Assembly (NCBI GenBank): GCA_964019335.1 | Contig: OZ025702.1 | Span: 1 to 64,000, forward strand | Source: Diplonema japonicum | Taxonomy: Eukaryota; Euglenozoa; Diplonemea; Diplonemida; Diplonemidae | Direction: 5' to 3' | Length of the DNA: 64,000 bases | Shown: positions 1 through 11,400 of the stretch, piece by piece | How positions within the stretch are numbered: the stretch's first letter is position 1 | Layout of the letters: every line of letters starts with the position of its first letter | The notes under the pieces: generated by a model | What the model saw: only the letters and a program-made list of their open reading frames with translations | The model's database searches: none | What the model was told of the DNA's origin: nothing | Program-made: the position numbers and the translations under genes

Positions 1-224
1 CAATGCACCTCCTGGTGCACAATATACAAAAGGAAAAAAAAAAAAAAAAAAAAAAAAAACTTTTATCTTCTTTTTCAGGTGGTGGGGATAACATGAAAAT
101 ATAAGAAAAACATCAGATGTGTTGTTCACTGTTGACCTCCTCATCTGTCATCACTGAGCAAACCACACAAGCACAGAATCTTGGTTACCTGGGGGGTGCC
201 CTGGCTGGGGTTGAGCTGGACACA

Positions 225-500
225 GAATGCAGAAGAAGCTACAACCCAGCCATCCAGCCATCGTGATTAAGGAAATGACATGGAACACAAAAGCTACAAC
301 TCAGCCATGGTGATGACACAATGCAGAAGAAGCTACAACCCAGCCGTGGTGGTTAAGGAAATGACACGGAATGCAAGAAGTTACAACCTGGCTGCAGTGA
401 TTAAGGGCACAATGTGGAATGCAGAAGAAGCTACATCCTGGCCGCAGTGATTAAGGAAACGATGCAGAACACAGAAGAAGCTACAACTCAGCTGTGGTGT
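225..500. repeat. Degenerate ~50-bp tandem array
   Basis: A unit starting with GAATGCAGAAGAAGCTACAA and continuing through a CAGCC..TGGTGATTAAGGAAA-like tail recurs about six times, beginning near 225, 283, 319, 369, 418 and 468. Spacing is 37-58 bp and copies differ by substitutions and small indels, so the array is old. No coding potential is visible. Confidence 0.6.
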
Positions 501-1118
501 GCCCCTGTAATCAAGTAGACAGTTCTTGTGCAGGGTGCTGCCAACACCAGCCTCCTTTAACTCATATATTTATCTCCTATATATTATTTTCAGGTGGGGG
601 GACAATATGAAAATATGTGCAACAAACAGGCAGTGTGATGCAGGGGTTGAGCTGTACATTGCACACATTAGGGGCCATGGTGCTGAAAGCAAGGAACCGA
701 TCTGTTTACACAGGTTGTATAAACACACACCCTCCTCTTATACATATTATTTATTATTTCCCCCCTTTTCTATTACATCCAAATACAACATTTGATGTGG
801 AAAGCAGAAACAACAGCTTGGCTTAGGTGTGTGAAAAAATGTGAGAAGACAAGAAAAAAAGAAGGAAAAAAAAAGAAAAGGTAAACACATCATGTATGTC
901 AAAAAAAAATCAAGGATTTTTTTCCCCATTTTTTTTCAAAGGGAAAAAAAAAAAAAAAAAAAAAGTTGCAAAACTATCAAAAATAATGACAGTGTTGGGG
1001 AGAGTCCTGTGAGTCCTGTTGAGTCCCATCCTGTGGAGTCCTATGAGTCCCTCCAGGCCTGTATTCCGTTTTAGGGGATGGGATGGGACTGACCAACACT
1101 GTCCCTGAGTCCCCTCCA

Positions 1119-1215
1119 GTCCCCTGAGTCCCCTCCAGACCCTGAAAATTTCAGGGGACTCCTGTCCTGTCCCTTGGAGTCCCCTGAGTCCCTCAAGGGT
1201 CTGGACCAACACTGT
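1119..1215. repeat. Direct repeat copy 1 (~97 bp)
   Basis: This segment, rich in GAGTCCC words, is nearly identical to 1753-1850. It contains an imperfect palindrome CCTGAAAATTTCAGG and ends with GGGTCTGGACCAACACTGT. The flanks differ, so it is a dispersed rather than tandem repeat. Confidence 0.65.
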
Positions 1216-1752
1216 GCACACTGAAATTTTATTGTTTTTTTTTTTTCTTCTTTTTTTTTTTTGTATATTGTTCACCAGGAGGTGCACATTGTGACACCTG
1301 CTTTTCCCTGTGCAGTATAGTGGTACATGTTATAAAACACGTGCTGTGTTGTGCACCCTGTGTTGCATACATCATGTGTGTCGAAAATTTGCAGTGTTGG
1401 GGTGGTTTGTGGGCCAGACCTCAGACCACCAGTCTGGCCAACATTGCCCATCCAACCCTTTTTTTACTTTTTTTTTTTTTTTTTGCATTGTTCTTTTCTT
1501 GCAAAGGCCTCTTTTTAATATTTTTTTCAAAGCAGGTCTCCAAACCCCCTGACATTTTTTTTTTTTTTTTTTTTTTTTACATAGTCACAACAAGGTAGTA
1601 TGAGCCTTGCCTCACATCCCACCCAAACCTAGGACCTCTTTTTTTGAACCTTTGAAACCAAAAGTACCAAAAAAATGCAAGCCCCAGCCTAAATGCAAGC
1701 CCCAGCCTAAATTTAGGCCTTTGTGACACAAAGAAATTTTTTGGTCCTAAGA

Positions 1753-1850
1753 GTCCCCTGAGTCCCCTCCAGACCCCTGAAAATTTCAGGGGACTCCTGT
1801 CCTGTCCCTTGGAGTCCCCTGAGTCCCTCAAGGGTCTGGACCAACACTGT
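1753..1850. repeat. Direct repeat copy 2 (~97 bp)
   Basis: Near-identical second copy of 1119-1215, with the same palindromic centre (CCCCTGAAAATTTCAGGGG) and the same ending. An 18-bp tandem duplication of AAATGCAAGCCCCAGCCT lies just upstream at 1673-1708. Confidence 0.65.
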
Positions 1851-2463
1851 TCCTAAAGTGATTTTTGAAAAAAAATTTTCAGTCCAAGTGGGGTTAAAAC
1901 TTTCCATTGGCTGTTCAGAATTCCATTTTTGGGACAAAATTGGGTGTTCAAAAAAAAATTATTTTTTGCCCTCCCAGTGTTGTCATGAGGATGAGTTACC
2001 CCCCTGAGATTTTCGGATTTTTACTTACTTTTTACTTCAGAATATAGTTTAGAGATGTGTATTCCACCTAAACACCTTTCTGAACTTTTTGGTTTGCAGA
2101 AATGGGTTTTTAAGGTGTTTTTAATATAAATTTCATGATTTCTGGCTATTTCCAGAAAAAAAATTTTGGGGTCAAAAATAGCCAAAGTGACCCCAAGTTT
2201 GGGGTCCCCTGGGAAAAAAAAATTTTTTTTTTTGGCCAAAAATTTCCAAAAAAGTCTGTTTTGAGGGTGCTAAATGTGTGAGGGTCCCTAGAAAAAAAAA
2301 TTTTTTTTGCCCCCCCAGCCCCCCCACCCCCCTGTGCCCCCCCGCCCCCCTGGGTTTTTTCCCATAACAACACTGCTATGCATACTACAGAGCCCTTCTG
2401 AGGTGCTGTAGCAACACTGTACAATTTTTTTTTTGTCCTGCATTTCCTGTGTTTGTAAATTTC

Positions 2464-3044
2464 TCATAACAACACTGCTGTCAGGTCCCCCAGGTCCTTC
2501 AGCTTTGCTTCTGTCTCAGAAAGGTGATTGGGGTTGGTTGAGGTAACCTCTACAAAGCGGTACACTCGTTCATCCACAGTTTTGGGAGGGAAGTGGAAAA
2601 TGATTCCAGGCTCCTGCTCATATACACAAGCAGCTGCAACCCCAGGAATGACACCAACAATTGTACCATCCCAAGCCACTGCCTCATCAGTTGCAGTTGG
2701 TATCGTGTTTTTACCACTGGTTTCCCAAAAGAATACTTTAAATGTACTGCCAATGCCTCCCCCCCTTTTTTTTCTTTCTCCTACCTTTGCCACTGATGAA
2801 CTGCAACATCATGAGAAAGCCCAGTTTTCTTCTGGGTGCAGGTTAAAGTAGGGCCACATTTGGGTTTTTGACTGAGTAGTTCTTCAATGTTAGTAGTGGT
2901 GCATGGCTTCGAGGAGGAAGATGAAGACGAACAGGAACCAGTACTGTTGCTCCTTTTTCTTTTCTTCTTCTCGTTGTTGTTGTTGTTGTTGTCGTCTCTC
3001 AGTACCTGTGTAACATCTTTTCTTGTAGACATCTGTTTATACAT
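2464..3044 (-). CDS. Small two-exon protein, unknown function
   Basis: I do not recognise this protein. Exon 1 runs from 3044 down to 2785 and exon 2 from 2746 down to 2464. The 38-nt intron (2784-2747) starts GTAGG and ends GGCAG, and removing it joins two open frames in phase into 180 residues. The N-terminal half is low complexity: an Asn run, a Lys/Arg cluster and a Ser run. The C-terminal half looks globular with hydrophobic and aromatic residues. The start at 3044 follows a T-run and GTGGAG acceptor; an alternative ATG at 3032 directly follows ACAG. It is the only - strand gene supported in the window. It could instead be a chance ORF pair in repeat-rich DNA. Confidence 0.42.
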
Positions 3045-3589
3045 TTGAACTCCACAGCAAAAAAAAAGGGGGGGTGTGGTGTTGTGGTTGTATCTTGTCC
3101 GGTCCGGTTCAGTCCAGTCCAGCGGTCCGGTCTGGTCCAGTCTGGCATAATTGGGTCGAAATTCACACTGGATCCGGTCTGGTCCGGTCCAGTCTGGTCT
3201 TGTCCTAATTAGGATTCACCCTACTACATGAATAGAAGTAAAAATTCTGCTTACAGTACTTGGTGGAAAAAAGTTATTTGCTTACCGTGAACAGTGTTTT
3301 TCTCAAAAAAAAAAAAAAAAAAAAAAAACTAAAAGAACATGAATGGAAAGAGAGAAGGATAAGATGAAGAGGTGAATGACAGTGTTCGTGAGATATTCAT
3401 GAAAATCAAGTTCAACAGCAGGTCACAAGGTCTACCTGGACCTGGGTATATTTTAATGTTGACAAATACCATCGTATCTATATGTTGTTATCTTCTTTTC
3501 TTTTTCTCGATGATTTTTCTTTGTTTTGCAAGTCATTTTAAAGTATAAAGTATTGGCTGGTGTTTATTTTAAATTGCATTTCAGGAGGA
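3045..3589. promoter_or_regulatory. Divergent strand-switch region
   Basis: This 545-bp segment separates the - strand gene from the first of the + strand genes. In organisms with directional gene clusters, divergent switches are where polycistronic transcription starts (family knowledge); assignment here is inference. It contains a G-run near 3069, a degenerate TCCRG pentamer tract, an A-run near 3306-3328, and the pyrimidine-rich tract and AG acceptor (3583-3584) of the next gene. Confidence 0.4.
3096..3205. repeat. Degenerate TCCRG pentamer tract
   Basis: The segment is built from variants of the 5-mer TCCGG/TCCAG/TCTGG, interrupted once by about 40 bp of unique sequence. It resembles a decayed pentanucleotide satellite. 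No coding potential. Confidence 0.6.
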
Positions 3590-6100
3590 ATGAGTGCAGA
3601 TGGAACATCGAAAACACTGCCTGGGCAGCAATACCCTGGTGCTCCTATGAACAACCCATATGTGAATTCTCAACAAGCACCCCCACCACAGCACAATCCA
3701 TATCAGCAGCAAGGCCAGTACCCACAACAAGGCCATCCCCCACCGCAAGGCCAATACCCACCGCAAAACCCACATGTGCAGCCATCAGCACCGTATGCAA
3801 ACCCTGCGGACGAAGTGTCTCTCGGTCCCGCTTCGGTTGAGAAGTTGATGTTAAACAGCAACCCTGAAAAGCCTTCAATAGTTACAGTTCATAATACACA
3901 AACAGGCACGAATGCCTATTTGGATAGCTTGAAGATCCATACTGACATCCACATGGCAACAGCATTTGTTACACTTAAAGGTCTTGTGCAAATCCCTCAA
4001 AACGGCACAATGGATGGATGGGCTTTGATGACACCAATGTCAGAAGACGGGACAGTGACAGGATGCACCATTCACAGAAACCCAGGTGGTAGGGGGCCAT
4101 TGCCGGAAATGTACTTCGAGGCTGTTGTGACAGACAGCAGTGCAGTGAAATCGTCACCCGAAGCAAACAATCCGTACTCAGAGTACGACCCCAATGTGTC
4201 CACGATCCCTTTCCAAGCTGGGCCCAACGATGTAATTGCTTTCACGATTAGCTACTTCGAGCCTCTGGTTTACACCCACAGCACCTTTACATACTCCCTC
4301 GCTGTGCCTTTGCTTGGAAGCCGCGTTGCTGAACGATACATCCCCCTCCTTCGTCCAGGTGTCGTTCTCAGCCAGATTGTGTACATCACCTGCAACCTGA
4401 GTGGTGATGGAATTATCTGGCAGCCTAACGCAAACTCGATTCCTCTCGACAGGGTTGGAGACGTGTACCACAACTCGCAATGGTTGCAGTCACTTCCTGG
4501 GAACTGGGAGCACAGAGACCTGTTCATTAGCTACTCGATAGTCGGGCAATCAATCTCCGGTTGCTGTTTGCTGGAAGATTCAAACGAAAACCTTGCTGTC
4601 CCTCCTGGCATCCCCAGCGAGTCCGCAGACATGTCTCAGACGTGTAAAGGGTTCAACCCTTATCCTGATAGTACAAACATGGCAATCATCCTCAACCCCC
4701 CGTCCAAGCCTTCTGAACAGACGGGTCTCTATGCACGTGATTTTGTTTATGTAGTCGACAGGTCAGGTTCCATGTCAGGTGGATATCTGCAAGCAGCTAA
4801 GAACGCGTTGTGCATTGCCATCGATGACTTAAAGCATGCGACACCAACTTTCCCTGGAGATAAATTTTGTGTTATACTCTTTGATCACGAGATGGAAATC
4901 TTGGTTCCTATGCAGCCTGCCAACCCTGGTTCCTTAAGCTCAGCCAAAACTGCGATCCATGCTGTGCAGGCGAGAGGCACGACCTCGATGGCAGGCCCAA
5001 TAAGAGAAGCTTTTCGCATCCTTGAAGGTTCTATGAACGCCCTTCCGTTCATTGTTTTGGTATGCCCTTTTACGTCTTCTTTGTATCAACTATTCGCAGA
5101 TCACCGACGGCTGTGTTCATGATGAAGCGGAAATAGTCAAGAGCACAACAAGCTCTTACAACTCCCTTACTCAAAGGCATGTCAGGCTTGTACCTCGTAT
5201 CCTAACATTTGGCATCGGGAAATACTGTAACACTTTCTTCTTGAAAATGATGTCCACAATAGGCAGGGGACACAGCAGCACTGCTATCAACGTGTCAGGA
5301 AAGGATGGACCCAAGCTTATCGCATGGAGAATGGAGAGGTTGATCTCGATGGCCACTGGTCCGATACTCACGAACATCATCGTGAAAGACCGCAACGGTG
5401 TGGAACTGAACGCGCAGATAACTCCGTACCCTGTTCCTGACTTAACGTGTGGGTCTGCCGTGATGGTTTCTGGCCGTGTCCCTATCAGTCAGGTCCCTGA
5501 CACCATCATTGTTGAAGGCATCATGTGGAATGGAAGCCCCTTCTCACTTCCGGTTACACCACAGCGCACCTATGCCCCAATCCAGAAGGTCTTCACACGA
5601 CGTCAGCTCGATGCTCTTGTCGCACGCATGTGGATGGAGAGACAGCTCTCCAACAATTCGGAAGCAGATAAGCTCCAAGGCCAGGCTGTGCAACTGTCAA
5701 CTTCAACAGGCGTCCCATGTCCTGTTACGAGGTATGTGCTGCTTTGCCAATCGACCACAATATCAGCGTTGTTGCCGTTCCGATGACCCCGCAGCAACAT
5801 CAGAAGTATCAGCAAGACCATACCGCAGCCAAAACGCAAAAAGACCGGTCGAAAACCAACGCGCTACTAGTCGGAGCAGCTGTCGGTGGAGTGGTGATTG
5901 GTGCTTGCTTAGTAGGTGCCATTGCCTTTGGTTTAACAGACAATTTGCTTCCGGACGTCTTGAGCGGAGGAGGCTTCGGTGGTGGTAGTATACCTGTGGG
6001 TGATGATGGCTGCTGTGATTGCTGTGGAGATTGTGACTGTGACTGTGACTGTGATGGTTGCGGCGACTGCGACTGTGATGGTTGCGGAGATCTCTGCTAG
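3590..6100 (+). CDS. VIT and vWA domain membrane protein with Cys-Asp tail
   Basis: Three exons: 3590-5059, 5100-5731, 5767-6100. Introns of 40 and 35 nt both begin GTATG and end CAG, giving 811 residues. Residues 1-62 are Pro/Gln/Tyr-rich. Residues ~80-215 resemble a vault/inter-alpha-trypsin (VIT) domain. A von Willebrand A domain follows, with MIDAS motif DRSGSMS at about 390; the first splice restores its conserved ITDG. Residues 733-757 are one hydrophobic helix, and the last 29 residues hold 13 Cys alternating with Asp and Gly. VIT-vWA proteins are adhesion or scaffold proteins with metal-dependent ligand binding. There is no signal peptide, so topology is unsure; the Cys-Asp tail could bind metal (inference). 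The ATG lies 5 nt after the acceptor AG at 3583-3584. Confidence 0.85.
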
Positions 6101-7158
6101 TGCAGCACTGTGGACAACAAGCAAGATGTGTAAGAGTCTGTTGTGCCACCAGAGCCTTTTTGTAACTTAATTGTCTTCGGTTGGTTTCTTATTTGCTTGT
6201 TTTGGTCTTTTAGTGTTGCACCCCTCTTTTTTTCTTGCACTCTTGCTCATCCACTTTGTGCACAATAGATATACTTTTCGAGTAACAATTACTTTGTTTT
6301 CTGCTTCTCTCTATTGAAGGGCTTGGCCAACACACGTCACGTCTCGGGCACCTGCAAATACGAGCCAAGGAAATCAAAACAGCTTTTGTTTGTTTGTTTT
6401 TTGTTTATAGCAATACCTACTTGAACCGCGTCTAAACTTGCGTAAGGAATTGGTGAATTTCGGAGAAAAATTAAAAATTCGGGTTTGGAACTTTTTCCCT
6501 TGAAGGACGAGGAATTAGGCCAAAAAAGCAGAGAAATAAGCGAGCACTTGTTTCAAAAGACAAGATTCAAGCATCCTCGAGCATGCAGCCTACAAAAGAA
6601 AGCCAGGCCATTGGTGAACACGCTCTAAGATTGTCTAGTCTTGCAGATTGGTGTGGAGACATTTACCATTTTCTTTTTAAAAGTATGAACTCTTTTATGA
6701 TTGGCTAAACCCAGTTTTGCCGGTCAACTAGTAGAACACGGACCATTTTTCGGTGCCCGTCCTTTAAGGGTTAATGAGTTTAAACATGTTGAATTGCCCC
6801 CCCCCCCCCCCCCCCATGGGGGTCAAAAGGTACGCAAAGTGATGCAAAAGTAATTTTCTTTTGATTTGAAATCACCCGCCTCGTGGGGACCAGTACGGCG
6901 ACTTGGAATGCTGTGCACCATGCAAGTACATAGGACACAGGGAAGCCTTCTCAGCAGCAGTAGAGCGTGGTACATGTTCGTGACATTCGACATTCTTTGA
7001 AACTGGAAAGGAAATGGTTTTGCGATCACCCTTTTTGACCCCTCCCTGCCCCCGCTTTCTCTTAAGTAGCTTTCCATTTTCCTTTTGGTATTCTCTTACT
7101 TGTCCCTATTCTTCTTTTACATGTTTCGCACCTATTATTCACCCTGCCAGTGTTGATA
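6101..7158. other. Intergenic spacer with C-tract
   Basis: About 1.06 kb without a supportable gene. It holds the presumed 3' UTR of the VIT/vWA gene, T-rich stretches, a 19-nt poly(C) run at 6797-6815, and a pyrimidine-rich stretch ending at the acceptor CCAG (7147-7150) before the next gene. Confidence 0.6.
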
Positions 7159-8004
7159 ATGAGAGTGTTTTCGGGCGCCGTGGTTGACTTTGCGTTTGCT
7201 AAGGAAGACAGGTGGCTCGCCATTGAAGACGAAGATGACTGGAAGTTGTATGGTGTTCTCGACGGTCATGGTGGCAAGCAGGCTGTCGATAGGATCACGA
7301 GGGAGCTCCCTGAGATGCTGTTTGGTGCCGTGAGAGCCGCTGGTGTAGACGAAAGGTGGGAACATAGCGTGTCAGCCAATATCGTCAGCTGCTTTGAGAG
7401 ACTTGAGAACTTAATCTTCTCAGAAATTGAGGATGACTCCGGTGCCTGCATCACAATAGTCCTTGTTCCTTGCGACGCAGACTTTCCTGCGTTAGTGATC
7501 AACTTGGGCGACTGCAGAGCTGTGCGCGTCACACCTGAAGGGCTACTCAGCGCATTGACAAAAGACCATCACTTGCACACGAACGATGCGGAAAAGCAAC
7601 GGATCCATGCCTTGGGGTACACGCCAGTGGGCAACAGGGTGGCAGGCCTCGAGCCCACAAGAACTATAGGAGATGCTGACGTCAAGACGAAGGTGCCCGC
7701 AGGCGTCGTGTCGTGCATCCCTGAGATATACTTCTACGAGCTTGACACTGATTGCAATACACATGAACCCAAGAAGGGGAAAAAAAAACATCAGTCATCT
7801 GCACCGTCAACACTGTTGGTGCTTGCAACTGACGGTGTTTGGGGGACCATCGATGGCTCTGCTGTCGGGATGGCAGCTAGGCGCTCACTCTTCAAAAAAG
7901 CCAAACCAAGCCCAAATGCTTCTGCAAGAGCTGTCACGGAGTTAGCAAGGCTTCGAGGGTCTGTCGATGACATCACTACTCTTGTGCTATATATCGAGCC
8001 ATAG
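7159..8004 (+). CDS. PP2C-type protein phosphatase
   Basis: A 281-residue single-exon PPM/PP2C serine/threonine phosphatase, about one catalytic domain long. Family motifs appear in order: KEDR near residue 17, GVLDGHGG (metal-binding Asp-Gly) near 34, DSGACITIVL, INLGDCRAVR, LTKDHH with a following Glu and RI, TRTIGD, LATDGVWG and finally GSVDDITTLVL. The metal-coordinating Asp residues all appear present, so it should be an active Mg/Mn-dependent phosphatase. A short Lys-rich insertion (KKGKKKH) sits before the LATDG strand. No signal peptide or membrane segment; cytosolic. The ATG is 8 nt after the acceptor AG at 7149-7150; a GTG at 7150 also opens this frame but is not a likely start. Confidence 0.9.
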   Translation: MRVFSGAVVDFAFAKEDRWLAIEDEDDWKLYGVLDGHGGKQAVDRITRELPEMLFGAVRAAGVDERWEHSVSANIVSCFERLENLIFSEIEDDSGACITIVLVPCDADFPALVINLGDCRAVRVTPEGLLSALTKDHHLHTNDAEKQRIHALGYTPVGNRVAGLEPTRTIGDADVKTKVPAGVVSCIPEIYFYELDTDCNTHEPKKGKKKHQSSAPSTLLVLATDGVWGTIDGSAVGMAARRSLFKKAKPSPNASARAVTELARLRGSVDDITTLVLYIEP

Positions 8005-8418
8005 ATGCTGGCCCCAGACCTGCACCTGCTGAGACACTGAACCAGCACTAATAGTGACTGGTGTCCGAATAATTGAGTGCGTACCTTGTTCAATTTCGAA
8101 ATTGACACCAATAATGTTCTATATCCCACCACTATAGTTTAGCTGCCTTCATCAACATAGTAACCTTCCCAAGATCTTGAGGAACCTGCTACTAGTTTGC
8201 ACCACACTAGCTATTAGGCATATGTTCTCACCTATATGGACAGGCTGTCCGCTTCACAGAGAAAATGCCTGATAAGTTCATCCATTAGTTAATAGATCAC
8301 TCGCATCATGGACGGGAGTCTCTCCTATTTCTACTTATACCACGGCATGGCGGATGTGCTGCTAGAATTTAAGAATCTCTCTATTTTTTGTTTCATAGAT
8401 GAAAGCTATCACAGGGGG
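8005..8418. other. Intergenic spacer
   Basis: About 410 bp of presumed 3' UTR and upstream region. The frame of the next gene is open back to an ATG at 8308, but the pyrimidine-rich TCTCTATTTTTTG followed by CATAG (8397-8398) and CACAG (8413-8414) mark likely acceptors just before the preferred start at 8419. Confidence 0.55.
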
Positions 8419-11400
8419 ATGGCGTATTTATCAGATGTTACGCATAAGATGCTTGTCGGCAAGCATCAGCCTGCTCTGGGAATCCCGAGCGAATACCAGT
8501 ATTCGCAGAGATACAACAAGTCCCCTAACAACTTGGTCCCTTCTGAGGATGCGGGCATCACCGTCTCAGGCGAGTTCGTGGGTGGCATCAGGTGTATGGA
8601 AGTGCACAGGACTCCCGGGAGCAGCATTGAGAACATGCAGGTGTGGACTGGTGAGCAAGACGGTGCGCTGTGCGTGAGAGACGGGTTGGGCCACGGCAGG
8701 TTCACTATCGAGAAAAAAAAAAAAGTCTTCGTCTCGGCGCTCATGTGTCACGGATGGGACAGTACCCCTGGGCGATTCATGTACGCGGGGATGAGTGATG
8801 GGTATCTTCGAGTATATGACCAGATCGCGCTTCCCGACGGTGGCCACGACTACGAAATGGTTTGTGAGATCAAAAAGCACACGGCTGGTATCACCTGCAT
8901 GCTCTCGGTGCGCGACCTCATCATCACCGGCGGACGCGACTGGCAAATATTCATGTGGAGGTGGGACGGGATACCGGGTGCTGGTGGTTCTTTCCGTGCC
9001 ATAGACCAGCTGTGGGGCCACCAGAATGCAGTAAGGTGCCTCGCCTATGACCAAGGGCCCGATCGTTTGCTATACTCCGGTGGTGACGATTGTTCTATTA
9101 AGTGTCTAGAACTGGAAACAGGAATATCAAGATCTGTTCCGGGAGGTTTCCCGATCGAAGGCCATCAGATCACACGCCACGGACACAAGGGTGGTATCCG
9201 CTCACTGGTATGCTTGCAAGTATCGTCACATCAAATAAGGTTGTCTATGAGAAGTACCTCTTCTCTGCTTCGGAAGATGGTGCCATCAAGGTGTGGGACT
9301 CGCAAGACGGCACCTTCGTGAAGACGATGTTCAGGTGCCCTTTGGGCAGAGAGACTGCGGTTCTCACACTACTGAAAGGTATGATGCCATGACCTCACCT
9401 CATGCTGCACAGACCCTGCTGGCGGTAGGGTGTGGTCGGGCGGTGCTGATGGGATCATCCGAGTATTCAATGCCTACGACCATGTTCAGGTATGCGTTCA
9501 GCAGCAACAACATCGAAGCAGATCACGCAAATTGAAGACCCCCACAACGGCGCTATGGTGACGAACCTCGCCACCCTAGGGAGGCTGAATGCCATCAAGG
9601 GTTGGTACGTAACAAAAGAAGGCACTTGCAAGGTGCTTTACTCGGAATCAGACTCACCCGACAAGGTATTCAGCAGAAACAACAACCACGCACCACAACC
9701 ACAACCACAGTACATCGCCCCAACCACTGAGAACGAGGTCGCAATGATCAAAGAAGTTTCCAGGTTGCGAGCCATCACCATCCAAGACTTCAAAGATCTT
9801 GAGGCAAAGAAGAAGCAACACACCCGAATCCAGCACATTTCCGATAAGAGAAGGAGAGCTCTTACTAATGTTGTTGAGACTCTTGGCGGTACAACAATAA
9901 AGAGGAAGTTTTTCTCTAAGTTGCTGTTGTGGAACCAGAAAAACAAGAACGAGGTCAAAAGACGGGAGCTTTCGCACATCATGGGTGCAACAAACAACCA
10001 GTTGCTGGTGCACCTGTACTTCGCAAAATTGTTGAGATTCATCACTGTCACAAAGGAACAGAAGAAAAGGTTCCGCTTCGCAAGCTGTCTCATGACCAGC
10101 ACTACCAACGGCCTGCAAACCCTGTACTACAGGAAGTTAGTTGAATGGGTCAGACGCCACACGGTGACTACTCACAAGCGGGATGTCCTTTCTTGCTTGA
10201 TGAAGAATACGGAAGGCGGCATGAGGACCACATACTATCACAGATGGGCAAGATGGTCCTTCAAACACAGACAAGCCAAGAAGCGAGAAGCTATTTGCGA
10301 GTCACTGAGAAATGGGTCCAAACAGGGCTTGATGGTCACGTACTACTATAAGCTCATCCATTTCTATAGAAAAGAAGGAACTGTGAAGAAAAACCAAGAA
10401 TTAGGCAATGCTCTCCTTGCGACGCACAACAATGGGCTCAGAAGGGTCTTTATGCACAAGTGTCTGCAGTGGCTTGAAAAGAAGAAGAATAGCGACAGGA
10501 AGAAGCGTATGGCACAAGCATTGTTGAGGACAACACACGACGGCTTGCGCAAGTCGTGCCTTGCTAAGGCCAGGCTCTGGCTGACCGAACAGAAGAAGCG
10601 TAAGGTGGAGGAGAGAATCGAGGAGCTGGACAATGCAATGGATACCATCAACAGAAAGCTCAGTGAGAGCAGCTCGCTCACTGACGAGGACATCGACCGC
10701 CTGACCAGAGAAGTTAGTGACGAGATGGAGGCATTGGAGGCAGAGATGGACTCTTTGGAGGCTGAGCTCGTACGTTTGGATGAAGAAAAGAAGAATCTTG
10801 AGAAGGAACTGAGGAGTGTTGGCCGCCGCACCTTTGATTATAGCGCAGGTGAAAATGCCACAAAGCAAGCTCTGAGTGTGATCGGCTACTTAAAGTGCCA
10901 CGGTGTAAATTGCAAGAGCGACAACACTGCAATAAATGCCCTGCACGAGAAGAGGAAGAAGGGAGACGACCCTGTGACAATGTACACCAATGGGTTCAAG
11001 CGCGTGAAGGACAGCATCTCTGGCTTGTGCCAGAGAGAAGGTATCGAGCACGACATGTCTAAAGCCGAGTGGGATGTCCCGCATGACATCGTCACGCTAT
11101 TCGACAGGAAGCCCTTTGACGTTGCACACCAGGGAATAAAGGAGATGGTGATTGCTGCCGACCAGATGGCTGATCCGAAAATCAGCAGAGAGAGCATCGC
11201 GAAAGCAGAGCGGGGCCCCGTATCCAAGCAGATCCTTCTGAACCAAAACCTGCTCATCGACATCGTCCTTAAGGTGTACGAGAAGAGAATAGTAAAGGTA
11301 TGCCACTTGTGTGGTTCACATGCTTGCAGGAGCTCCGCCAGCTGACACCTGAGCAGATTGAAGAGTTCGATCTCAAAGACGCAAAGTTCGGGTCAGTGTC

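Larger units (their letters stand above)
1..1291. repeat. Inverted repeat pair about 1.26 kb apart
   Basis: Positions 1-30 and the reverse complement of 1261-1291 match almost perfectly: both read CAATG, then CACCTCCTGGTG, then ACAATATACAA, with a 2-nt indel and one mismatch. Both arms run inward into poly(A) on their own strand. The core CACCTCCTGGTG is itself a short hairpin. This could be the two ends of a non-autonomous mobile element, but the left arm abuts the window edge so target-site duplications cannot be checked, and no transposase frame lies between the arms. Confidence 0.45.
1..2463. other. Repeat-rich non-coding region
   Basis: No convincing gene is visible in these 2.46 kb. 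The stretch is dominated by poly(A)/poly(T) runs of 10-27 bases, tandem and dispersed repeats (listed separately), and A-run/T-run blocks around 2150-2310 followed by a C-rich block near 2310-2350. The open frames here are short and translate homopolymer or repeat sequence. Composition is clearly unlike the gene-dense remainder of the window, so this looks like the repeat-rich flank of a gene cluster. Confidence 0.7.

Noticed and set aside
910-1287. 125-codon frame on the - strand in the repeat region
   Set aside because: It translates GAGTCCC-type repeats and ends in a poly-Phe homopolymer; no splice or acceptor context.
8308-8418. Upstream start for the WD40-PDZ gene at 8308
   Set aside because: A pyrimidine-rich tract with AG acceptors at 8398 and 8414 lies inside this extension; the ATG at 8419 fits the short leader distance. 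Not excluded entirely.
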